From NCBI GenBank assembly GCA_008360975.2, contig CM039183.1:79396350-79460349 (forward strand): DNA of 64,000 bases, in the 5' to 3' direction. The stretch is from Lichenostomus cassidix (Eukaryota > Chordata > Aves > Passeriformes > Meliphagidae). The position numbers and the translations under genes were made by a program. Shown one piece after another: positions 37,213-49,546 of the stretch. Numbering within the stretch: position 1 is the first letter of the stretch; every line of letters starts with the position of its first letter. The notes below the pieces were generated by a model. The model searched no databases. It was not told the DNA's origin and was given only the letters and a program-made list of their open reading frames with translations.

Positions 37213-37910
37213 TCACAGAATCGTAGAAACATAGAATATGCTGATTTGAAAGAACCCATCAGGATCATCAAGTCCACTTCCTTGCCCTACGCAGGACACC
37301 CCAAGAATCACACCATGTGCCTTGAGGGTGTTGTCCAAACACTTGAACTCTGTCAGGCTTGGTGCTTCCCTGGAAGCCTGTTCCAGTGCTCAACAGCCCT
37401 CTGGGTGAAAAACCTTTCCTAAACCTCCTCTGATTCAGTTTCAGGCCATTTCCTCGGGTCCTGTCACTGGTCATGAGATTGAAGAGATCAGTACCTGCCC
37501 CTCTGCTTCCCCTCATGAGAAAGTTGTAACTGCAATGAGTTCTCCCCTCAGTCTCCTCTCCTCCAGGCTGAACAGACCAATTGCCCTCACTTGCTCCTCA
37601 CACAGCTTCCCCTCAAGGCCCTTCACTGTCCTCACTGCCCTCCTTTGGAATTCTCTGAAAACTTTCTATCTTTTTTATATTGTGGCACCCAGAGCTGCCC
37701 CCAGCACTGGAGGTGAGGCTGCCCCAGTGCAGAGCAGAGCAGGACAATCCCCTCCCTTGCCCAGCTGGCCATGCTGTGCCTGATGTCCCCCAGGACACAC
37801 TTGGCCCTCCTGGCTGCCAGGGCACTGCTGGCTCATGTTCAACTTCCCATCTGCCAGGACCCCCAGGTTTCCATAGTGCTTCTCTCCAGCCTCTCATTCC
37901 CAAGTCTCAT
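37213..37910 (-). mobile_element. CR1 LINE fragment of about 0.7 kb, minus orientation
   Basis: The plus strand starts CACAGAATCGTAGAAACATA, which is two to three degenerate octamer copies. The CR1 3' region follows, including GGATCATCAAGTCCACTTCC, CTGGAAGCCTGTTCCAGTGC and TCTCCTCTCCTCCAGGCTGA. It then runs into the GC-rich upstream part around 37685-37880 (CCCAGAGCTGCCCCCAGCAC). It is longer than the other two copies and reaches toward the end of the ORF2-derived region, but no intact frame survives. The open frames on both strands here belong to the repeat. It lies in the putative intron between 42.0 and 35.4 kb. Confidence 0.95.
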
Positions 37911-38337
37911 GATTCTTAGCATTTAAGGTTATCTGGGTTTTGTATGAAAGAAAATATTAGCTAGTCACTTGCTCACTACTGTCCAAGTGCTGTTCTTTAA
38001 ACCGTTTTTCTTTCTTTTTCGACATGTACAGTGAAGGGCTTATGCAGTTGTCTTTGTAAAAGGACAAAACATTTTTGTCATGATCTACTTGTTTTGTTAT
38101 GGTTAGCATGAAAAGGACTGACAGAGTGATAAATTTATAATGCTCCAGGTAAAATAATCTGGAAAATTTATTAACATCACCTTGCACAAAATATTATTTG
38201 AAATGTTTTATCTAAGACCATGTTATCTAGTCTATACAGACAAGTAGGAAACTGGTTTGGCAGGCAGTAATAGATTCAGGGGTAAGAACAGACAAATCAT
38301 AAAGTGATGTGAGTTGTCCACCTTGATGGTACAAAAG

Positions 38338-38354
38338 AAAAAAAAAAAAAAAAA
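38338..38354. repeat. A17 homopolymer
   Basis: Seventeen As with no recognisable retroposed sequence upstream. Confidence 0.9.
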
Positions 38355-40677
38355 GAATGGTAGCAGTAAGGAAATGCTCTTACTTGTGTGCTTTACATCA
38401 GTGAGAAAGAGACTGGAATTCTAGCTTCAGATTTGGCACTGGATTTGAAAGAAGGGTATAAAAAATGGAAGCAAGATTGGAAAAAATTACAGTGAACAGT
38501 AAGTTTTAGGGGTGACCTGACTGGTGCATGCATAAGCATGTTCAGTAAACAGCAGGTATTAAAATGCTCTTTAGAAGAAAAAGAGAAGATGCTTTTAAGT
38601 CAAAGACAGACAAATTCAAACAGGAAATGAAGCACATGCCTTTTGAAGTGTGGTTGAATCAACAGAGATTGGGTACAAGAAAAGTGATAGGCTTTCTATC
38701 TCATCACGTCATCAGATGAAGACAACCTTCTGTCTTGTGAGAGGTGTTTCTGCAAAGCACAAGTGACTAGGCTCTGCTGGGAGCAGCAGGGTGGCAGAGA
38801 TGGGCTTCATGCATGCAGGTGGTGAGAGCAGATCATGTATCCCTGTGGCTTCTCTTTTTCAGAGTCATAGCACTTGGCATTGAGCTTAAAATTCTGAGTT
38901 ATGAAGGATATCACTAGTAAGTTTTCTATTCAAATACATCAGCTTCTAATTCCCTTCTACAAAAAAAGTGGCTAGTAGATGTTTATCTCTATGCTGGCTG
39001 CTCAGTGCCAGCTGCTTGCTTTTCACCTTATTCACACTACCACAGTTTTGAATTCTTCCATTATTTTGCAAACAGTCTTGCTGAGTACTGGCAAAAATCT
39101 CTTGCACAGAGAAAATTCAGTGAGAGAAGAGCTGTTTCTCCAAGTTTAGCTCTCAGGCTCAGAGGAACTTGCTGTGTACTTCCGTGCACTTGAAGCATGG
39201 TTGGTCAGCTGGTGTCACCCACCAGATTCCTCTCTGGAGAGAATTCCAGTGGAAGGAATCAAGAACCACTTCAAAGCAGCCACTGTTTTGTGTAAGGAGG
39301 TCTTTTTCCCACTGATGAGTCCAGTCCCCCAGGCCAAATTGTGTGCAGCTCCTCTTCTAGAAACAAAAGCCACTAGCCAAGTGAGAGAGATCAAGAAAAT
39401 GACTTCGTCATCACTCTGGGTAGATGCTTTAGAAAATTGACTTGGAATCCATCAAGGATGTAAATATTTGTGCCACTAAAACAGAAGGTGCAAGGAATAG
39501 AAGTCTGCCCTGCATTCTCTCTGCTATGCCTATTTGTAGTATTTCCTTTCCTAAACTTTTTTCTTCTTAGCAAGATACCATGACTTGGAGCACTGCCAAC
39601 ACAGATGATTCTGTGTGCTGAACTCCACTCTTTTATTCTCAGTTTTTCCTTGATACCTAATACCTGGATGCCAGTTCACATCTCTGTTCCTGAGTAGCCT
39701 TGCTAGGGAAAGAAAGCATAACATGGCACCCACTTGTTGAAGTTACTCTTCAGGACAGGATGCAGCAGAGCTTGGCTCTTCCCTGGTGATCACAGACCTT
39801 TTTTCTATGTGTTAAGTCTAGAAGATTTGCTTGAGAAAAGAAGTAAGCACTTGCTGGAGTCTTCTTTTACCTTCACTGACAAGAGCTACTCTCTTTTGTC
39901 AGGTACATCCAGCCAGGCAAAGGCATGAGCATCTCCTGGGCTAACAAGGTGCCAATCCTCTAATGGGATGCTCATTGTCAAGGTTGCGAGGGTGCTTGTG
40001 GTGTTTGTCCAGGCCACACAGATCACTGATGAGCTCTCCCATTGCTTAGTGCTCCCACAGTCCTATTCCACAACTCTGTATTGCACAACAGGTTTAGGTC
40101 AGGCCACTCTTGCCCTGGACACAGAGACCTACCGCATCTGAATCCTTCCCTCCAGGAAACTGCTGAGCCCCACATCCGAGGAGCTGCTGTGGTGAAGGAG
40201 ATGGAGCAGCCAGGTTCACATGCACTCCTGCCCTCTTCTTCTCTGAACTGGGCAGATCAACCAGAGGAGACATCCTGGGCAGGAACAGAGCTCCTCACAA
40301 AAATGGTCCCTGCAGAGACCTTTTCTGAAAGCAATGTAAAGCACCTGTTTAACCAGCTTTTATTCATCTTGTGGAGTCTGTTTATTGTTACCATTTCTCT
40401 TTCCTAGTTCCACCTAAACTACATTTCAGGTCTTTGCTGTAGTTTTTTTACAAGTAACACTTAAAAAGATTGTTAGCAATATCCTCTCCTGTTTCTGCTT
40501 TGCCTCTCCTCCCCCTTTCTCACCAGCTCTATTTTCTGCTTTTAATTGTATTTTGTTTTGCGGGAGAAATGAAAGACTGTTTACTGATCCTGTCCCCACC
40601 CTTTCCTTTCCTGTCACAGCTGGTCCTTGAAATTCGATGGAATAATAGCTCTGCATGTTCTGTTCCCTGTCCCCTTG

Positions 40678-40690
40678 CCCCCCCCCCCCC
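40678..40690. repeat. C13 homopolymer
   Basis: Thirteen consecutive Cs. This is a likely site of sequencing or replication slippage. Confidence 0.95.
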
Positions 40691-41967
40691 AGAAATGAAT
40701 TTTAGTATTGTTGAAAGATTCCAATGAAGCTGCCAACTCAGAATGTCTCAAATAAACCCTATTGAAAGAAAATTAATTTAACTTATAAAAATATAGTTAA
40801 TATTTAATTCTCTATTTTAACAGTGAACAAGGGATGAAGGAAGATTTGGATCACCTTGGATAGACCCAGTATACACTTTCTTCTGTTGAGCAGCCTGATA
40901 TTTTGATGGACTATATTGAATAAGTTCCATTTTTTATCCATCTGGAATATTGATGCAAACAGAAACAGACACCTAGGAGAGGAAGCTTTTTGTACTGGGG
41001 AGGAGGGATGCCATTATTTCTCTTTTGCTCTGGACATTGAAAGTGGAAGTTGAAGAATAAACCCCTGGGAGAGTGGGAGGAATGGAGCAATGTTAGCAGA
41101 TAAAGATGCTTTTTTTTCAAGTTAAACAGAAAGTTCAAGACATGGTGACAGAGCTACAAAAGAGACGAGATGGGGTTATTACAATCGTCTTCAATGTTAT
41201 ACTTTTCCATGTGCAATGTTTGTTGAGTGGAATTTTAAAAAACCATGCAGGCAGCTAAACAAACAGATTTTTGGCATCATTTCATTAAAAAAAAAAAAAG
41301 AAGGCTGAAGATTAATAAAACAGAAAAGAAAAGGACAGCCCCACCCATTCATATTGCACGGAATTCAAGTGGCAAGTTGGTTAACAGTTAACTTGTCATG
41401 TCTGTAAATGATTTATAAATTGATCAAAGGCATACATGATCCCAGTTTTTATTGGAGCAGTTGTCTGAGCAACAGCTAGTGACTAGGTCCTACAATGGGA
41501 GGTGCCCCTCCTTTTGGGAAGGCAATCAAAGTTGATACACTGTTACACAGCTTTGGTATTTTACCTGAAAGAATAGTGCAAATGTTGTGACTACCCAGTA
41601 GGAGTGTGTCCAAAATCTGCCTTCTGTGTGTGGGAACCTAATCTGATGTCATTTTGGGGAGGAAAATACAATCTTGGCATGAAATGAGGGAATAATTTTC
41701 AGGACAGCCTTGTCTCATGGATAAATGCAAATTTAAAAAGTCAAATAAAATAATGTTTTTTAGATGTTTTAATTGTAACTCAAAATATTAAAATCTTTTT
41801 AGCACTGTGAATCCAAACACAACTTCCATTTGTACAATAAAAAGTGAAAAGTTGAACGTCAGAGCATCCGCTTCTGAGCTCATCAACTCGTCTAGGGCTA
41901 TTATTGTGTATAAGGGCAAGATTCTGTGATTTCAAACTCCTTTTTCTACTAACAAACTCAAACTTAC

Positions 41968-42076
41968 TTCTTCATCAAATTCATACAGCACTGCAAATTT
42001 TCATGTACAACTGAGTGAAAATAAAATTTTTTATTTGGAAACCCACACAGTTCTGCAACGTCCCAGAAGTGCTTTT
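41968..42076 (-). CDS. Candidate internal exon 3, best splice-site pair in the window
   Basis: A 109-base open segment with both ends well formed. The acceptor follows a pyrimidine-rich stretch and ends CTTGTAG, and the donor reads GAA|GTAAGT, the canonical vertebrate form. The product is 35 complete residues, including HFWDVAELCGFPNKKFYF and VVHENLQCCMNLM. It is rich in aromatics, Cys and His, which is unlike translated AT-rich intergenic sequence. It enters with two bases of a split codon and exits with two, so it joins in frame to 35405-35099, giving Lys at the junction. I do not recognise the protein family. Of all the candidate exons I trust this one most. A decayed gene that still keeps splice sites would look the same. 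Confidence 0.5.
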
Positions 42077-43982
42077 CTACAAGCGGAATTAAACAACTCA
42101 CAGGGAGGGATCCTGTGGGAAGCTCAAGGTGGCAGAAGATTGGAAAACTTGTCCCCTTTATTATGAACATACCAGTCCTCCCTAGCACATGGTGGACTAA
42201 TCTGCTTCATGTATGCATGTCTTTGGTAATTGCAGTCAGAATTTTTCTTCCCCAGATGTTTTGTAGCATTCCTTGGAACATTTGGCAGGAAATATCTACA
42301 TTTAAGCAGCCTCCATTGGGGAAAGTGTGATAAGAATTTGCTTGTGGCTTGACTGTGGTATTATTTCCTCTCCCAGGCACTGTTTATGTTTACAAATACA
42401 AATAAGCACATCATGGTCTGGTGCAAATACATAGCAAGGTTCTGTCATTGATAAAGTGATTTTTGTAACAAAAATGATGGCAAAATGCAACAAAATCGAT
42501 GTTGTCAAAACTCATTAAGTGTCTAGTATTACTGAAGAGGAAGCAGTCTAGCTGGATAGAATCCACATCTTAAGTCAATGTGTTAGACTCATCCCAGGGT
42601 CTCCAGGGCTGGGCTTTGCTTATCTTTTGTAAGTGATGGAGAGTTATCACTTACTGTATCTATAGCAAAATGATCTTTAGAAGTACAGATCAAGTTCAAA
42701 TAGTGACTCAAGAAAATGTTCCAAGACAAGCTAATGCTTAAGATAGCAAACTTTCTAGGCTATATTATATGCTTTATTCACAGCCTAAAACTTGACTGGA
42801 TAAATAAGCTTTTAGTTTGACTTCACTGTTATTTGCTTTTTAACATGAGTTCCCGGTGAGTGTTTATTAAAGAGTTCAAGCATTTCATAGGGAAGCTGAT
42901 GGGAAAAGTTAAAGTATTGTGGTGGAAAAATAACATAACATTGGGGTTGAATTAGGCCAAGGGAAGCACATGTGATTACTTCCCTTATGAGGGAAGCAAC
43001 ACTGAGTGATGTAGACTTTATCTTATATCACAGTGTCTCTTCATTCTCTGTTGAACTGTTTTATTGCTCTGGCACAAACCCAATCCTTGTCTTTAGCTAT
43101 CTTTTTGAACTTCATGGATAAGAAAATAATGCCAGTAGAAATTCAACTCCAGACTGCTGCTGTTGATGGCTTTGTGTCTACATGAAACACTGAGCAAGCT
43201 CATTTCCAAGGTTTGTTGAAGTTTTTTGTACTGAGATGCTTTTCTAGGAGACTTAAACACAAGACAGCTTTGTCTGCATGTGTGTGGACACTTCTAAATA
43301 TCCCCATGGCTGTTTAGCACCAAAAGAAACCAAGACTAATCTAGTTAACATATTAAAAGAGGGAAAAATCTGTCACATTGTATAAACTGAACCTTTCTGA
43401 AACTAGTGATTTATTATTATAATATTAAATTTGTTATGCTGACAAAATTCTTCTGAGGGTCCATGGTGTTTCAGAGATGTTCACACACAGGCAGCACAGA
43501 TCCAATGGAAGATGGTTGAGGGGCTTGTGTTAGCAGAAGCTCCTAGAGCTTTTACCATGCTGGGATTATTGGATATTTATACTTCTCAATATGAACCTGA
43601 TGGGCACAGGGCCTCAACTCTAGAAAGAGGTCAGAGCTTGGGACTTTGCCTCTGCCTGACACTTTCGGCCAGCTAGAGGAACTAGAATGGCTACAGACAA
43701 AAGCGGAAGACTAAGATTTTTCTTTCCACTTTTGTAGGTGGTAGTGGAAGGGCATATGCAGTCCTGTGGCCTTTTATCAATGTGCCATTCTGTTTCCCTT
43801 CCATAGTAAATTCCATTTCTGGTTTAATGGTGAAAAGTGTAATGCTTTCTACAGCATAGAAGTGCCACACACTGCGATATTTTGCTGGAAAACCATTCAG
43901 TTTGTTAATCAACCTGAGTCCTGGGAGACCTTCAGCTTGATGATCACCCAATCTGAAACTATGGTGTTAAAAATTTAAATTA

Positions 43983-44018
43983 GATAATATATTTTAATAT
44001 ATATTAATATATTTTAAA
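43983..44018. repeat. A/T-only palindromic tract
   Basis: Repeats of AATATATTTTA and TAATATATATTA form overlapping dyads of pure A/T. Confidence 0.75.
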
Positions 44019-44799
44019 CTCAGAAATGTGTTCAAAATTAAAAATTCTCTAGCTCACCCCCTTTAGAAGACTTACTCTCTGCCAAATGCTTAACTCTCCT
44101 GGCTCCACAGTAATCTACCCTTCCTTCTCCACAATAGACACCTTTTCAATGGCAACTGCTAGTAATGATATATGCAGCCCTATTTCTTGGAGTACATAAT
44201 GCCTTTAATTACAGCCAGTCTTCCCTGCTGCCCAGGTTTGTTCCAGAAGTAACAACACAAGTTGCCAGTTCAAGCACTTCATCTACTCAAACCTCAATGG
44301 TTTTTTTCCCGACTGATTGTTTCATAGCCAAGAAAATTGCCTTTAGGTTTTGTTTACCTAATTCTAAAACCAGCCATTCAGGGAATGGCTTATATCTTAC
44401 AGATATGAGACATGGAATTGAAATAAAACAAAAAAGTTCCTCAGTGACTTTATCTCTATCTGTATCAGTTTTGTCCTGTATAGACTGTCATATGGTGAAG
44501 GCATTCATTTTTTAGTGTTTTTTGAAGGAAATAAAAAAGATACCTGGTCCAAAATGTACTGTGAAACTACCAGGTAAATACTTCAGAAAGCCTGAGCATG
44601 AAAGTAAGCCACTAGTGTTTGAAAAGGGTTACTTGAAAGTTCTCAATAGTTTCACTCAGTTATTTCAGATTATATTGCTGAGTGCTTTTTACCTCAGCCT
44701 TACAGACCAAATAAACAAAGATTGTGTCCAAGTAAATATTCACTCTCCTCTTAGAAAAAAGAGACTCAAATCAAGTCTCCATTACTCAAAAGAGCAAGG

Positions 44800-44814
44800 T
44801 TTTTTTTTTTTTTT
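44800..44814. repeat. T15 homopolymer
   Basis: Fifteen Ts. No retroposed gene sequence is visible next to it on the minus strand. Confidence 0.9.
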
Positions 44815-46250
44815 CCTGTTCTTCATTAATACCTTTGGCTGGGAAAGACCTTTTTAAATGACATTTATGGCAAAATCCAATATTCAACATCTGAAGCTAA
44901 AAGGTGTTCATCCTAATTAGCACACATGCTCTACAACATTGATACAAATATATCTCAGAAAAGCTGCATGACACAGCAGGCAGAGGACAAGACATCAATT
45001 CAGGGGACAGAGCATCTGTTCCTGACCCTCACATAGCTCTGCCATGTGACTGGAGGGGAAATGATTTTCCTCAGCTCTGGTTTCTTTGTCTGTGAAAATG
45101 GAGATGGATATTCATATCTGCCTTCTGATATGGTGTAGAACACTGATGAAGAAAAGTTTTTTTGAGATGTGCTTATAGGTGTTGTACTAGTAATCACATG
45201 TACACTTGTACCTGGAGAAATTAGTAAGGCAAAAAATTATACATCGTATTCTTTTAGAAAATATTCTTTAATGACATAACCTTTGCTTGATACTACTTTT
45301 CACCAAAGAAGAAAATTATTTTCTTTTTCAGACTTGAACTTCTGACTATTCAGACTGACAATTAATTTAGGATTCTATTTACAGGTCAATTTGTATATGT
45401 TTGTGTGAATTACTAAAAGACCATTTATGTGCCAATAACAGAATCAGCAGGACAGTCATGACAGGCAGTCTTCAAAATACCCTTATTTTTGTTTCTGAGG
45501 ACCATACATAAAAGAAGATACAGGGGATAAAGATTTGAAAAAAGCTGGCATGTCCATTCAGATGTGTATTGATGGATCCTTCAACACCAAACAAAGCCTT
45601 TTCTATTTAAAAATTTTGTAAATGGGTGATGGGGTCTAGGTCTGTAAGCCAGTTATCTCAGAGCCTATGAACATGAAGTCATAGATGTAACACTGATATC
45701 CTGTGAAGAGCTTGTGGAGAGGAGTATTTTATATGGATGCAGCAAAAAAAACCAAAACAAAACTAAGCAAAATAAAAAATGGGGAGGGGAAATGAAGACA
45801 ACAGTGTTTTGAATACCATCCTGGATAGATACAAGTTCCAAATTCCTTAAAGCCAGAGAAAAGGAGATGCTTTGAGTAAGAGGACTCTGATTGTCCTTTG
45901 TGATGCCAACAGACACAGCAGAAACAAGTGGGAGAATTCAGACTTTCCAAGGTCACCTGGGTGTTCTGTCCTTCAGTAGCTTAGACCCATGTTAGCATAA
46001 CATGCCATTAGAGAAATAAACGTCTAAGCCATTTTCTTTATTCAGATACTTTGTTAATCACCAGAGAAAATTGAACATGTAATTATTGAAATGTATCAAA
46101 TAATTCATAAGAAGCTTGTATTATTATGTATTTGTACAGTTAATTGACCTATTTTATTTGCCAGTTTCTCCTTTTCTTTAAGCATTTGGTTTCTGAATAT
46201 TCTGTCTGCTTTGCTAAAAGTCTTTTTTTAATGCCTTCCTTGTGTTTAGA

Positions 46251-46365
46251 TGAGATTAAACATACGAGTCGCAGCAGCCCCATGCTGCTGTGTTTTTACA
46301 CTGGTTATATACTTGACTGATATGCAACTTAATCTCAGACACTATTAGTGGGATTTTGAGATTAA
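46251..46365. repeat. Small dyad-rich element, possibly a MITE remnant
   Basis: TGAGATTAA at 46251-46259 is the inverse of TTAATCTCA at 46329-46337, and TGAGATTAA recurs at 46357-46365. Inside lies a further hairpin, CAGCAGC-CCCAT-GCTGCTG (46272-46290), extendable by a G-T and a C-G pair. The first two copies would act as terminal inverted repeats of an 87-base element. Confidence 0.5.
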
Positions 46366-47137
46366 TTTGATGTATATAGACTTCAGGGCTGGGCAATGAT
46401 AATGAACTAAGGGATGGGCACAAAGAGGCTACTTGACAAACATGTTTTAGTTCACATCCACCAGGCTAATGTGGGGCTTTTTCTCTTGAGTGTTAAGAGG
46501 CCTGGGAACCTGAAAGTACAAGGTTGTTCTTGTCTGCAAGGTCTTTTGTAAAACAGGGAGTAGCAGGAAGCTAGGAGATGTGATTGGTCTTTTTGAAGTC
46601 TCTCCTCTTCAGCCGCTGCGTAAGGGGAGACAGGCATGTGAGAACAACTGATACCATGCTTCAGGATGATAAGGGGAAGTGCTTCTTCAGAGGAATTCAT
46701 AGAGATGGCAGTCAAGAGGCTATCAGAGAAACCTCTGATTGCGTGAAGACTATTTATTCGGAGAACCACGGGGATATCCAGGGACAGTCAGTCCATAAAC
46801 ACACACTAAAGGGAATGTGCTGTACAGCAACAATCCTAACCAATGACCATGAGTGCTGTGAGAGCAGCAGGCGAATGGATCACAGACAGCAGAGAAGCTC
46901 GAGTGCCTTTTCTATAAGGCATTTCCCATGCCTGCTTTTGGAGGCAATGCTGGATCCAGTGTACCCCTGGTACACAACAGGCAGAGCTGAAAGTATGTTG
47001 TGTTTAAGGCAGCTGGGACTGCGTGTGGATCTTTCTTGCCTGGGAATCTGAAAGTTAATCAGAATGACCTGCTCTACCAGTTTTGTTTATCATTCCAAAG
47101 CAGGTAGGAGATGAACAGTAAAGGGCATAAAAGTCAC

Positions 47138-47230
47138 CTGGGACAGAGTTTTCTAGAATAGAGAGGCTATCTAATAATTTGTAGAGGTTATTCTTTGTTT
47201 GGATAAAAACTTTACTGATGCTTTTTTCAG
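47138..47230 (-). CDS. Candidate internal exon 2 of the same minus-strand gene
   Basis: A 93-base open segment preceded by an acceptor ending GACATCAG and closed by the sequence CAG|GTGACT, a good donor. It encodes about 30 residues, including SKVFIQTKNNLYKLLDSLSI, a leucine-rich, probably helical stretch. It enters with two bases of a split codon and leaves with one. That fits the one-base exit of 49943-49734 upstream and the two-base entry of 42076-41968 downstream, where the joined codon would be GAA (Glu). The reading frame stays open past the donor for about 28 codons, so an open frame alone is not proof. The product is unidentified. The case rests on the donor, the phase match and the neighbouring candidates. 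Confidence 0.4.
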
Positions 47231-47499
47231 CTGATGTCATGTAAACAGTGGTATGGACCTTTTTGTGTCTGTTTCCAGTGTGCAGCAGTAACTATAAAAT
47301 AAGGGTATGGAAAGTGTTGCCTTCCAGCATAGGAAAAATGAACCACCTTAAAAAGATTTTGCTCTCACGATTCAATTAAACAACACAAGACTGGCTAGAA
47401 GTAACTTTAAGGATGTGAAATACTACCTTTCATATCATATAATCCTGTCTTTCTGTCCTGTGACAATGACAGAGAGCCTGAACTGTTTTGTCTACTTTC

Positions 47500-47513
47500 A
47501 AAAAAAAAAAAAA
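47500..47513. repeat. A14 homopolymer
   Basis: Fourteen As in the putative intron between the candidate exons at 49.7 and 47.2 kb. Confidence 0.9.
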
Positions 47514-49546
47514 TTACAGATTCAATGAATGATGTCAGTCATAGAGCAACCAAGGGGAGAAGCAGTCTAACTTGTATGATTACGTTTATATAATTTTTTT
47601 ATTTCATTCTAAGTTTTTAGTTTTCTTAGTTTTCAGTTATTATGGAACTGCCATCACTTGCCAAAAAGGTGCTCAGGGTGTCACAATCACTTTATCTCAC
47701 AAATGTTAAATGCTTCAGAGCACAGAGAACTGGACAACCCTAATACTATTACCTCAAGTTTGGGGTAATTTATTCTGTATAGATTTAACCTGACATTAAA
47801 TATTCCAGACATGCACAAGCACAGGAAGACTTCATTTAAGTTTTGCTTTCCCTCCTGTCAAAATAAGCATATTTTCCCACAATGTGTTGCAATGTGCTGC
47901 AGTGTCTGCAGTTTCATGTGAGATTATTAAATCTGTTACCTGCATCAGTTGCTGAATGAAACCCCAATCAAAGCATAAACCCATCCTGTTGATAGGGGTA
48001 AGCAAATGTGCTGTAGATATTAGGTCTGTCAGGTACATCATATCATATCATGTCTGTTATCACAGACAATGTTTACTCAGCATGCACTTCCATCTGTGAT
48101 AATTTTGCCTTCACAGCAATGAGTATTGCCTCGGAATTAAAAAAAAAAAAGAATTAAAAAAGAAATGCTTGTGAAATCCAACATATGTTGTTTGGACACA
48201 TTTGAGCTAGAATTAAAAAGCAGATATATGAGTCAGTTGGGCTTCTGGTTTAAAATGTGCCATTGTGGTGGGTTCTGAAACAGATGAACAGCAAAAGCGT
48301 AAGGCTGGGAGTTAAACAGCAGAAGTGCAAGCAGGAGTCAGATTTCAACCTTTGCTCCTGCTCCTAGAGTTACTGTGTAAGTCAAAAGTAGAGGTGGAGG
48401 GAGAGATTTGTGAAATGATTCCCTGTCACTTTATTTCAATGTCCTGACATAAGGACAAATAGGAAAACTTGGAGCAGTATGTTTAAAAGTGTATGCATTT
48501 GAAATGAAATTTCTGTGTTGGATAAAGTAACATCTCTTATTTTTACTCACACATAGATCTAATAAAGATGATGAGTGCAATCTTTCAAGAACCATTTCCT
48601 CTTGACATGCGATATTGAAATTTCATACAAAATTTATTTGTATTAAGATGACTGTTTCTAAAGCAGAACTGGTATTTATTGTCATGTTCTTGGTGATCTT
48701 CTTGAACTTGTAATTTCCTGTGTAAATCATGTATTGATAAGACCAGGATAAAAATTATACATGCACTATCTGTCTTTCCAGACAGGTGCACTTAGGTCTG
48801 GGAGAGCCAGAGCTGTAGGGGTCGGTGCCTAGAGGTTGCAGAAAGCACAGGATGAAAAAGAATCCAGAAAAGGCAGAGATTTAGGTTTCCACTGAGGAAT
48901 TTCAAGGTCCAAAAGCACTGTTTAATTCATCTCACATTGTTCTACACCTCCATGTAAAAGTGGGTGCTGCCATGTGGTTCAAGGATGTTTCTTCTGCTCT
49001 CTCATATTGCAGTTGGTGAAGAAACGGTGGTGTGATTCATGCCCTGGAGATGTGTTACGGTATTGTGACATCCTGGTTTTCATAGCAGAAATATTTCCTA
49101 GTGGGAAAAAACAAACATACTGGTGGTGACAAAGTATTGCATCTTTAAAACTATGTATAGTCTTCTATTTGTAAAGCTACTATATCTTCCAAAAGAGGCT
49201 CTTTCCTCCTAGGAAGGTTTAGGAAGAAGTGTATATATATACATATATCAGCTTGTTTCTCTGTGTTTCTTCACATAGTAGCAAATCAATGAAATTATTT
49301 ACAGCAGCCAAAGCTTAAATGCACTAGAACTTGGTTTCTCAAGATGTTCTGATTTCCCTGGGTTTATTCCAAATCTCATGTACAGTTTATCTCCCAACAT
49401 GCCTGAAATGTTTGCTAATTTGTAGCATTCATATTTCATGAGGTTTTGTTATAAAGAGGAAAATGCTACATTCCAGTGAATTGTGGAAACTGATTACTGG
49501 GAAATGTTAGGGAATTTTAAACCAGGCAAGATATGGAATGGAGGAG

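Larger units (their letters stand above)
35406..41967. other. Putative intron with two CR1 copies
   Basis: Contains CR1 fragments at 36.2 and 37.2 kb and homopolymers at 38.34 and 40.68 kb. A minus-strand frame at 38187-37957 has a fair acceptor (TTTTCCAG) but no donor in a compatible phase. Confidence 0.55.
42077..47137. other. Putative intron
   Basis: Contains A/T palindromes at 44.0 kb, a T15 run at 44.8 kb, the dyad-rich element at 46.3 kb and the window's longest open frame (46584-47051, plus, 155 codons), which I judge to be chance. Confidence 0.5.

Noticed and set aside
37268..37919. Several overlapping open frames on both strands
   Set aside because: They fall wholly inside the CR1 fragment and are translations of its GC-rich part, not genes.
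37957..38187. Minus-strand frame with acceptor TTTTCCAG and lysine-rich tail
   Set aside because: Its possible donors leave in phase 0 or 1, neither of which fits entry to 35405-35099, and the first part is hydrophobic A/T-driven sequence.
38338..38354. A17 run as the tail of a processed pseudogene
   Set aside because: The sequence upstream of the tract has no coding resemblance and no flanking direct repeat was found.
40042..40407. 121-codon plus-strand open frame
   Set aside because: Lies in a GC-richer patch where stops are rarer, and it has no protein-like motif or splice context.
44165..44857. Two successive plus-strand frames of 116 and 111 codons
   Set aside because: Different frames, no acceptor or donor at sensible places, and the second runs through a T15 tract.
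46584..47051. Longest open frame in the window (155 codons, plus strand)
   Set aside because: No recognisable motif, no supporting splice sites, and composition that follows the local base content. An opposing minus frame of 105 codons overlaps it, as expected by chance in a less AT-rich patch.
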